From an uncultured Blautia sp. (GTDB lineage Bacteria > Bacillota > Clostridia > Lachnospirales > Lachnospiraceae): a DNA stretch of 64,000 bases. The notes beneath the pieces were generated by a model. That model was not told where the DNA came from. It was given only the letters and a program-made list of their open reading frames with translations, and searched no databases. How positions within the stretch are numbered: the stretch's first letter is position 1; each line of letters opens with the position of its first letter. The position numbers and the translations under genes are program-made. Positions 58,036 to 64,000 of this stretch are shown here, piece by piece. The stretch is taken from NCBI GenBank assembly GCA_958367245.1, contig CATXEA010000002.1, positions 124,001-188,000 of the forward strand, written 5' to 3'.

Positions 58036-58617
58036 TTATTTTTCCAATTCCATATGCATCATAATAAATTCCTGCTTCTTTCTTCTGTCCCATTCCTTTT
58101 TTGTAAGACAGTTCACATGTCCTGTTCGCTTTTCCTGCAGTCGAGGCACATCGACATCATGGGTTGTCCACTGGTATTGAAAGCCGCATTTTTCCTGAAC
58201 GCGCTTCGATTTTTCATTTCCATCGTAGTACGCGCACCAAACCATTTTCATTTCCAACTCCTCAAACGCATGGCGCAGCAATTCTTCTGCCGCCTCCGGC
58301 ATGATGCCCTTTCCCCAGTAAGGTACGCCGAGCCAGTATCCAAGTTCACACTCATCCTCTTTTTCTGTCAAATCTGTATCTGTTCCCATTTTCAGGGCAA
58401 TATTTCCAATAGGAAGATTTGTTTCTTTCCATATAACCGCATACGTTTCAGGAACAGAAAGTACATTTTTGATAATCGCTTTGCTTTCTTCTGCGCTTGT
58501 GTGCGGCATCCATCCGCAAATCGGTCCCACCAGCGGATCTTTTGCATATTTATAACATTCCTCTGCATCTGATTCTTCCCATGGTCGAAGAATCAGTCTC
58601 TTAGTTTCCAAAATCAT
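58036..58617 (-). CDS. GNAT family N-acetyltransferase (RimJ/RimL type)
   Basis: A 193-residue acetyltransferase. The start at 58617 (MILETKRLILRPWEESDAEECY) follows AGAGAGGAGCAGAAAC; a longer in-frame extension overlaps the next gene and lacks signals. Family motifs include LILRPW at the N-terminus, ELGYWLGVPYWGKGIMPEAAEELLRHAFEEL (acetyl-CoA motif A) near residues 92-122 and GNEKSKRVQEKCGFQ near 132. The acceptor is unknown. It is the last gene of a closely spaced same-strand run that begins at 61939 or 62447. Confidence 0.9.
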   Translation of the reverse strand: MILETKRLILRPWEESDAEECYKYAKDPLVGPICGWMPHTSAEESKAIIKNVLSVPETYAVIWKETNLPIGNIALKMGTDTDLTEKEDECELGYWLGVPYWGKGIMPEAAEELLRHAFEELEMKMVWCAYYDGNEKSKRVQEKCGFQYQWTTHDVDVPRLQEKRTGHVNCLTKKEWDRRKKQEFIMMHMELEK

Positions 58618-58658
58618 GTTTCTGCTCCTCTCTTTTTTATCCCGTATCACCTGACTTT

Positions 58659-59332
58659 TCACATAATATGTATGATGTCCATGCATATGCGCATGGCTAT
58701 TTCGAAAGAATCCTCTCCAAATCCTCTTTCTCTGTAATCCTCCACATCTGCCAATGTATCGGCAGTAATTAATATCTGTCCAAAACAAATCCCGCGAAAC
58801 TGAGCACAGGCAGCAAGAGATGCGCATTCCATCTCTACCACCGCGCATCCTTCCTCTTTTCTATAATTAACCATATCCTGTGTCTCTCTGTAAAACCCAT
58901 CCGTTGTCCATGTGATACATTCCACATATGGCAGTTTCCATTTCTCAAAAGTTTTTTCAATGGAAATCCGTGCTTCCTGATTCAACTCCACATATCTTGA
59001 TAGAGGAATGTAATGGTAAGAAGTTCCCTCATCTCTCAGCGCTTTCACCGGAACAAGGAATACATTTTCCGGAATTTCCTCCAAAACACCACAGGAACCA
59101 GCAGCAATCACTTTCCTGACCCCATAACCAATCAGCCAATCCAAAATCTGTGTGGAAGAAGCAGACTCCATCGGAGCCTGACACAGGCATATGCCTCCAC
59201 GCTATCACCCAAAAACACAAATACTGCTTTCTCCGGCAAATGGATATCTAATTTTTCATGGGTAGGCATAAGAACAGCACACGGACTGTCATCATATTCC
59301 AAAATAGGTATTTTATTTTTTATCAAGGTCAT
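58659..59332 (-). pseudogene. Nucleoside phosphorylase gene with a 2-nt frameshift
   Basis: Two overlapping frames together form one purine/uridine phosphorylase-type protein. The 5' part starts at 59332 (MTLIKNKIPILEYDD, ribosome site AAGGAGATAGGGT) and runs through VFVFLGDSVEAYAC. The 3' part begins APMESASSTQILDWL and continues through IAAGSCGVLEEI and CAVVEMECASLAACAQFRG to the stop at 58659. The frames meet at a TGTGTC near 59180, where removing one GT would restore YACQAPMESA. The break looks like a recent dinucleotide insertion, or a sequencing error. If real, the enzyme is inactive. Confidence 0.8.
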
Positions 59333-59358
59333 ACCCTATCTCCTTCTTCCCTCTATAC

Positions 59359-59922
59359 TTATCCCTCCAGATAATCCTCTGTGATTTCCATAACACCTTT
59401 TAGGATACTGATATCCTTTACCGGATTTCCTGTCTCCAGAGAGTGATTTCCCTCCTCTATCAAATGCAGAGGGAGAGTTCTTCTTTTACATTCTTCAATC
59501 ACTTCTGCGGTATACGCCATAGGGTCTGACGTTCCATGAAAGACAACGCCTTTATCTCCCATCACCTGAAAGCTTTCTGCAACAGGTGTATAAAAAACAT
59601 GGTCAGCACAGAGCTTCCATTCTCTGTCAACTGATGCCGCAACTGCAGTTCCAATGCTCTTTGACACAAATACTACTCTGTCAAAGTCTTGAAATTTCAC
59701 CTTTTCCAACTGTTCCTTCGCTCTAATTATCGCAGCGTTTACTACTTCATCCCATACAGGAGCTTCATTTTTTTCTTTCGGCTCTGGCAATTCCCCATAT
59801 ATGATGCATAAAACTTCATACCCTTTTGCCGCAGCTATTTTTCTGCTGTAATAAAAAAGCGGTTTGTCTGTGTGATACCCCGTTCCCGGGAAAAATACTG
59901 CAAGCTTCCTTTTCTGTGACAT
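59359..59922 (-). CDS. Alpha/beta hydrolase-like protein
   Basis: A 187-residue alpha/beta-hydrolase fold protein. It starts with AVFFPGTGYHTDKPLFYYSRKIAAAKGYEV. The nucleophile elbow is probably VFVSKSIGTAVA (Ser near residue 89), the acid in FHGTSDPMAY near 130 and the His in EEGNHSLETG near 156. It lacks a recognised lid domain, and the substrate is unknown. It lies 38 bp after a GNAT gene and 26 bp before the frameshifted phosphorylase gene in the same direction. Confidence 0.8.
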   Translation of the reverse strand: MSQKRKLAVFFPGTGYHTDKPLFYYSRKIAAAKGYEVLCIIYGELPEPKEKNEAPVWDEVVNAAIIRAKEQLEKVKFQDFDRVVFVSKSIGTAVAASVDREWKLCADHVFYTPVAESFQVMGDKGVVFHGTSDPMAYTAEVIEECKRRTLPLHLIEEGNHSLETGNPVKDISILKGVMEITEDYLEG

Positions 59923-59960
59923 ATAGCCCCTCTCTTTCTCTTATATCTAATAAGCCAAAA

Positions 59961-60407
59961 TCAAATTTCCTTACTGAGGTAAACCATATCAATCAACTGA
60001 ACGCCCTCTTCAAAAATCGGGTGATCGTAATTGTCTGTAAAGAAGTTTTTTATCCGGTAAGCTTCTGAAAACCCACACTTTTTATAAAAAGGAATTGTCA
60101 AAGGGCTGTCTCCCGTGCCCACGCGCAGGATTTGACAGTCTTTACCGTATTCCTGTTCCACATATTCAATGAGCTTTCGCGCATAGCCCTGACGCTGGAA
60201 TTGCGGTCTTGTAGCAATATTTTTTATCTCAGCCACACCGTCTTCCTCTTTTGTGACCACGCATTCTGCTGTCACACAGCCGCTTTCTTCCAGCACAAAC
60301 ATTCTGCCGTCACCCAGATATTTTTCAATCATACTTTCCTGTTCGTCGGCAAGAAAAAGCAAATCCCAATATTGTTTTTTGTTCTTTTTTACTTCTCTGA
60401 TTATCAT
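59961..60407 (-). CDS. GNAT family N-acetyltransferase
   Basis: A 148-residue GNAT with motif A RPQFQRQGYARKLIEYVEQEYG near residues 70-90 and a C-terminal FYKKCGFSEAYRIKNFF. The ATG at 60407 (MIIREVKKNKKQYWDL) is chosen because earlier in-frame codons start with TTG and overlap the preceding gene; the ribosome site is weak, and translational coupling to the preceding gene (17-bp gap) is likely. The acceptor substrate is unknown. Confidence 0.82.
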   Translation of the reverse strand: MIIREVKKNKKQYWDLLFLADEQESMIEKYLGDGRMFVLEESGCVTAECVVTKEEDGVAEIKNIATRPQFQRQGYARKLIEYVEQEYGKDCQILRVGTGDSPLTIPFYKKCGFSEAYRIKNFFTDNYDHPIFEEGVQLIDMVYLSKEI

Positions 60408-60424
60408 TTCTGTCTGACATACCT

Positions 60425-60925
60425 CTATTTTGTTTTCCCATAAACACAGAGATTCCAAATTTTACCCTCTTTAAAAACTGCTTTTTTCAGAATTCCTTCC
60501 AGCTCAAATCCATTCTTCTCCAGAATTCTCCTCGACGCTGCATTCGGCTCATATACCTGTCCTGTAATCCGCACAATATCCAGTTCCTCAAAAGCAATTT
60601 CGCAAATCCGTCGTACAGCTTCGGACATAATTCCTCTTGACCACATTCTTGGCAGCAGCAGATAACCTAACTCTGCATCTTTGACAAATACATCCTCTTT
60701 TTGTTCCACTGTAATATTTCCCACAATTTCTCCATCTACTCTGACCGAACGAAATATGCCGCGTTTTCCCTCATTCTCAGAAACCATATTCAGCCACCAA
60801 CCGGCATTTTCTTGCGTGTAGGGATATGGCAGACGATTTGAGAGATAGGTTCTGTCTGTTTCATTACAAATTCGCATCAAATCACCGGCATCTTCTTTTT
60901 TCCACTTTTCTAATGTAATTTCCAT
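60425..60925 (-). CDS. GNAT family N-acetyltransferase (RimJ/RimL type)
   Basis: A 166-residue acetyltransferase with ELGYLLLPRMWSRGIMSEAVRRICEIAFEEL (motif A region, about residues 88-118) and NAASRRILEKNGFELEGILKKAV near 130. RimJ/RimL-type GNATs acetylate N-terminal or small-molecule amines; the C-terminal domain of MccE, which inactivates processed microcin C, belongs to this group. It starts 15 bp after the S66 peptidase gene, which is MccF-like, with a GGAGGAAGAGG site. Confidence 0.88.
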   Translation of the reverse strand: MEITLEKWKKEDAGDLMRICNETDRTYLSNRLPYPYTQENAGWWLNMVSENEGKRGIFRSVRVDGEIVGNITVEQKEDVFVKDAELGYLLLPRMWSRGIMSEAVRRICEIAFEELDIVRITGQVYEPNAASRRILEKNGFELEGILKKAVFKEGKIWNLCVYGKTK

Positions 60926-60940
60926 TCCTCTTCCTCCATT

Positions 60941-61939
60941 CTATTCGAAAGGCTGCTCCAACAGAGTAACCTTCTTCTTTCCGGCATCCAGCTCCACCGT
61001 GCATCCAAGAGGCATAGTTAGCATTGGATGCGTATGACAGCAGTCAAATTCTGCAAGAAATGGCACTTCTATACTCCCCAGCACTTCTTTCAGTATTTCA
61101 TATGGTCTGCGCTCTGTGCCGTTATCGTCGAATTTTTCGTGTTTTCCAAGAATAATACCGCTTACTTTGTCAAAAACTCCGGCAAGCTTCAGCAAAGAAA
61201 AGCTTCTCTCTATGGTACAGGCATCTTTCAGAGAATCCTCAATAAAAAGAATGTCCCCCTCCCGTATTTCCGGCATATATTCGGTTCCGAAAAATCCTTC
61301 CATTGTATTCAGGTTTCCTCCAATCAGTCTGCCGCGGCATTTACCCGGATGTACACATACCCACTGGTTCGTATTCTCCTCTTTTCCGCGGTCCTGTTCA
61401 CTCCAGTTGATAAACTCTTCTGTCCACACCAAAGGCATAGGAAATTCATATGGCAGGGAAATCTTTTCGCAGATAATATTTCTGAAATATTCAAAAGTTC
61501 GCTCCACAAAAGGCGGAAATTCTCCAAAAGAAGATGCCAAAGCAGGTCCGTAAAAAGTAACAAGTCCCGTTTTTGCATATATTCCCAGAAGAAGAGCTGT
61601 CGTATCAGAATAACCGATTATAATTTTGGGATGTTTTTTCAAATATTCATAATCTATGTACGGCAGTATAGAGTTAGAATTGTTTCCGCCGATAGCCGCC
61701 ATTAAAATCTGTACTTCCTCATTATATAAAAGCCGGTTAAATTCCTCGGCGCGCTCCCTGATACTCCCGGAACGATAAAAATCCTGCTTCTGAAAAAGGC
61801 TGCCGTCAATTATGTGAAATCCTTTTTTCTCCAGATATTCTTTTCCCCTGTTATATCTCACGGGAACCGTTGCCGAAATCGGTGATGAGGAAGAAAAAAC
61901 TCCAATTCCTGTCTTATTTTGAACTCTCTTTGCTTTCAT
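60941..61939 (-). CDS. S66 family peptidase (LD-carboxypeptidase / MccF-like)
   Basis: A 332-residue serine peptidase of family S66. The nucleophile is in IIGYSDTTALLLGIY near residue 107. The N-terminal domain carries GIGVFSSSSPISA and AAIGGNNSNSILPYIDY, and the catalytic Glu and His lie in the C-terminal part (ILFIEDSL near 225; FDCCHTHPMLTMPLG near 300). S66 enzymes cleave either LD-muropeptides or, in the MccF group, aminoacyl-nucleotide antibiotics. The long N-terminal form with GxSDTTAL fits the MccF side better, but the assignment is not certain. A GNAT gene follows 15 bp later. Confidence 0.87.
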   Translation of the reverse strand: MKAKRVQNKTGIGVFSSSSPISATVPVRYNRGKEYLEKKGFHIIDGSLFQKQDFYRSGSIRERAEEFNRLLYNEEVQILMAAIGGNNSNSILPYIDYEYLKKHPKIIIGYSDTTALLLGIYAKTGLVTFYGPALASSFGEFPPFVERTFEYFRNIICEKISLPYEFPMPLVWTEEFINWSEQDRGKEENTNQWVCVHPGKCRGRLIGGNLNTMEGFFGTEYMPEIREGDILFIEDSLKDACTIERSFSLLKLAGVFDKVSGIILGKHEKFDDNGTERRPYEILKEVLGSIEVPFLAEFDCCHTHPMLTMPLGCTVELDAGKKKVTLLEQPFE

Positions 61940-62018
61940 AATCTGTTACTGATACCTCCTTCTCCTCTGATTTTCTCTCTATTTTAACAGATTTTTCTGT
62001 TTTTTCAAGAAAAAGATT

Positions 62019-62447
62019 CTATGATTCCAGATATTTCAGCATCTCTTTTTCTCTTTTTGACTGCAAATACCATCCACCCAAAATCAGGCAAACTGCCACC
62101 GCAATTATAATACTTCTCACTTCTGAATCCGGTGCGCACAGGCAGGATACAAGCATTCCGACTCCTCCGCCAGTTCCCATAGCCTCAAATTTGCGTACCC
62201 GTTTCAGTCTTCCCATCATTCTTTCCTTATCAATATTTTTTACCATCTCTACATCCTCCTTTATCAGTTTGTCCAGTGAAATTTCAAATTGATTGCCGAT
62301 TTCCACAAGGGTTCTCAAATCGGGATAGCTTTTTTCATTTTCCCAATTGGATACAGTCTGTCTTGTAACATGAAATAACTGTCCGAATTCTTCCTGAGTT
62401 AGATTTCTTTCCTTTCGAATGTTTAAAATTTCATTTCCCAAATTCAT
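62019..62447 (-). CDS. XRE-family transcriptional regulator with membrane segment
   Basis: A 142-residue protein with an N-terminal XRE helix-turn-helix (LGNEILNIRKERNLTQEEFGQLFHVTRQTVSNWENEKSYPDL, residues 3-45). A linker and two hydrophobic segments (GTGGGVGMLVSCLCA and SIIIAVAVCLILGGWYL) follow, making it a membrane-tethered regulator. It precedes the S66 peptidase gene by 79 bp and may control the run that follows. The signal it senses is unknown. Confidence 0.85.
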   Translation of the reverse strand: MNLGNEILNIRKERNLTQEEFGQLFHVTRQTVSNWENEKSYPDLRTLVEIGNQFEISLDKLIKEDVEMVKNIDKERMMGRLKRVRKFEAMGTGGGVGMLVSCLCAPDSEVRSIIIAVAVCLILGGWYLQSKREKEMLKYLES

Positions 62448-62566
62448 ACGCCTGCTCTTCCTTTCTGTTTTTTCTTATTATCCATAAATCTTCTCGAAAA
62501 GTAAAGCAATCCTCTCTTTCCTTCCCTCAAAAACACCGCAAAAGTTCTTTGACAACCATTTTTCTG

Positions 62567-62606
62567 AAAAAAACAGCCTTCATGCATTTTTCGCATGAAG
62601 ACCGTT
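62567..62606 (-). terminator. Terminator of the aminopeptidase P gene
   Basis: CTTCATGC (62578-62585) pairs with GCATGAAG (62593-62600); AAAAAAA on the low side gives a U-run on the minus strand. Confidence 0.8.
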
Positions 62607-62620
62607 TTTTCTTTACTGTA

Positions 62621-64000
62621 TCAGATTGCTCTTGTAGCTTCTTTCAGCCACTCTTTCTCCTCTTCTTCCAGATATGGAGAAATTTTTTCGTAAACTTCTT
62701 TATGATAATCATTGAGAAGTCTGCGCTCTGTCTCATTCATCTGCTCCGGAATGATTCCGTCAAGGTCAAAAGGAACCATTGTCAGATGCTCGAAGCACAT
62801 AAACTGTCCCCAGTGATTCTTTTCTGCTTTTTTGCAGACAATAAGGTTTTCGTGGCGGATTCCGTATTCTCCTTCCACATAGTAGCCCGGCTCGTCAGAA
62901 GTAATCATACCTTCTTCAAAAACGGAACTGTCATTTCTCTCCGGAACCATTCTCCAGCGGAAACCATTTGGTCCTTCATGGACATTGAGGTAGTAACCTA
63001 CTCCGTGACCTGTTCCATGATTAAAGTCTTCTCCCATTTCCCAGAGCGGCTGGCGGGCAAGATAATCAAGATTCAGACCACGGCAGCCATAACGGAATTT
63101 GGCAGCAGCAAGATTTAAAGTACCGCGGAGCACTGCTGTAAAGAATTTCTTCTGCTCCTCTGTAACAGGGCCCATAACAATCGTTCTTGTGATATCTGTA
63201 GTACCCTCCAGATACTGTCCGCCTGTATCCGCAAGAAGAAGTCCCTCAGGCTCAATGGCAACATCAGTCTCTGCAGTTGCAGAATAATGGTTCATTGCCG
63301 CATGTTCCCCGTAAGAAATAATAGGGTCAAAGCTGTTTCCCATAAAGTTTTCCTGCTGGGCACGAAGTCCGTTCAGATACTCGCCTGCACTGATTTCTGT
63401 CATTGGGATTTTACCCACATTCTTTTTCAGCCAGTAAATAAATTTTGTCACAGCCACACCGTCGCGAATGTGTGCAATCTTTTCATTTTCCACTTCCACA
63501 GGAGTCTTAATTGCTTTGGGAAGGAAAGTCAGATTCTCCCGGTCAAGAACAACAGCTTCAGACGGAATACAGTTTACCAGACGGCTGTTCACTTTATTTC
63601 TGCAAAGAAGAACCTTTTTGCCGGCCTCGATTTCCGTACACCAGGAATAAATATCATTGTATGGAAGAATTTTTACGCCGTCTTCTGCAAGAGCTGCCAT
63701 AACTTCTTCAGAAAAAGCTTTTTCATTTGCAAAAAGGAATACCTCGTCCTGACTCATCACAAGATAAGAAAGAACAACCGGATTGCATGGAATATCTCCG
63801 CCACGGATATTTAAGAGCCATGCAATATCATCCAGAGAGGTCAGTACAAATAAATCCGCACCGTTTTCCTTCATTGCTTCTCTCATCTCTTTTAACTTGT
63901 CCCCACGGGATTTGCCAGTCCATTTCACATCCAATTCCTTCACAGGCTCACAGGAAAGATTGGGACGGTCACTCCAGATGTCGCCCACAAGGTCTACGTC
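62621..64000 (-). CDS. pepP: Xaa-Pro aminopeptidase (aminopeptidase P family), N-terminus beyond window
   Basis: The frame is open to the right edge and gives 459 residues of a protein that is normally about 590-600 long, so the start lies outside. The creatinase-like domain (LKEMREAMKENGADLFVLTSLDDIAWLLNIRG) is followed by the metallopeptidase domain with metal ligands in LLADTGGQYLEGTTDITRT, FNHGTGHGVGYYLNVHEGP and TSDEPGYYVEGEYGIRHEN. A C-terminal domain of the long (eukaryote-like) M24 form completes it. It releases N-terminal residues preceding proline from peptides in the cytoplasm. Confidence 0.93.
   Translation of the reverse strand, partial: DVDLVGDIWSDRPNLSCEPVKELDVKWTGKSRGDKLKEMREAMKENGADLFVLTSLDDIAWLLNIRGGDIPCNPVVLSYLVMSQDEVFLFANEKAFSEEVMAALAEDGVKILPYNDIYSWCTEIEAGKKVLLCRNKVNSRLVNCIPSEAVVLDRENLTFLPKAIKTPVEVENEKIAHIRDGVAVTKFIYWLKKNVGKIPMTEISAGEYLNGLRAQQENFMGNSFDPIISYGEHAAMNHYSATAETDVAIEPEGLLLADTGGQYLEGTTDITRTIVMGPVTEEQKKFFTAVLRGTLNLAAAKFRYGCRGLNLDYLARQPLWEMGEDFNHGTGHGVGYYLNVHEGPNGFRWRMVPERNDSSVFEEGMITSDEPGYYVEGEYGIRHENLIVCKKAEKNHWGQFMCFEHLTMVPFDLDGIIPEQMNETERRLLNDYHKEVYEKISPYLEEEEKEWLKEATRAI

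Noticed and set aside
58618..58848. Longer N-terminus for the GNAT at 58036-58617
   Set aside because: The extension overlaps the phosphorylase gene and lacks a ribosome site, while 58617 has a strong one.
1..64000. CRISPR arrays, prophage, intact IS elements, rRNA or tRNA genes
   Set aside because: No regularly spaced repeats, phage structural genes, transposases or RNA gene signatures were seen on reading both strands.

Overview
The window looks like a chromosomal segment of a gut-type anaerobic clostridium, most likely Lachnospiraceae. The evidence is the moderate GC content with AT-rich leaders, strong AGGAGG ribosome binding sites, the gene order ylxM-ffh-rpsP-khpA-rimM-trmD and plsX-acpP-rnc-smc-ftsY, mixed-acid fermentation genes (pflB, D-lactate dehydrogenase, pta-ackA), a T-box, a preQ1-I riboswitch and an agr-type quorum-sensing locus. 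The genus cannot be fixed from the sequence alone. No rRNA, tRNA, CRISPR array, prophage or intact insertion sequence was seen.

Layout. 0-5 kb: 5' part of pflB (cut by the left edge), an EF-G-like GTPase, and a BlaI/BlaR1-like regulator pair with two perfect BlaI-type operators. 5-7.6 kb: tyrA-aroA operon with a structured leader. 7.7-12.8 kb: a barstar-like inhibitor and a barnase-like lipoprotein on either side of a D-lactate dehydrogenase, then an FMN reductase-like protein, endonuclease IV and a CapA-like protein. 12.8-13.2 kb: a compact par/Fst-like type I toxin-antitoxin locus with a ~78-nt antisense RNA. 13.3-17.9 kb: ylxM-ffh-rpsP-khpA-rimM-trmD-queA. 18.2-21 kb: a zinc-ribbon protein, a DUF362 ferredoxin-like protein and threonine ammonia-lyase. 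21-33.7 kb: ftsY, smc, rnc, acpP, plsX, a Nudix hydrolase, an Uup-type ABC-F protein, two tandem MATE exporters, rpmF and yceD. 33.7-36.4 kb: four small secreted or membrane proteins of unknown function, one apparently missing its N-terminus.

36.4-43.6 kb is an AT-rich module: agrA, agrC, a terminator, a pair of 9-bp direct repeats with the LytTR spacing, agrD (TTG start), agrB, a small secreted Cys-containing protein, then an ABC transporter with an unusual 664-residue permease. A 16-bp direct repeat sits at both ends of this module, which suggests acquisition as a unit. It is the best candidate here for an undescribed system: a peptide-pheromone circuit whose transcript also carries a secreted effector-like protein, next to a possible exporter or immunity transporter.

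43.6-50.5 kb: pta-ackA, divergent tmcAL (which consumes acetate), and a tryptophan-type ABC transporter (trpXYZ-like) behind a T-box with a UGG specifier. 50.5-55 kb: a sugar O-acetyltransferase, a Na/Pi cotransporter preceded by a 28-residue membrane peptide, a secreted protein and an MFS transporter. 55-56.8 kb: an ECF S component and a nucleoside hydrolase behind a preQ1-I riboswitch, most likely a queuosine/queuine salvage operon. 56.8-64 kb: an Rpn-type PD-(D/E)XK protein, then a tightly spaced run (XRE regulator, S66/MccF-like peptidase, two GNATs, an alpha/beta hydrolase, a frameshifted nucleoside phosphorylase, another GNAT), and an aminopeptidase P cut by the right edge.
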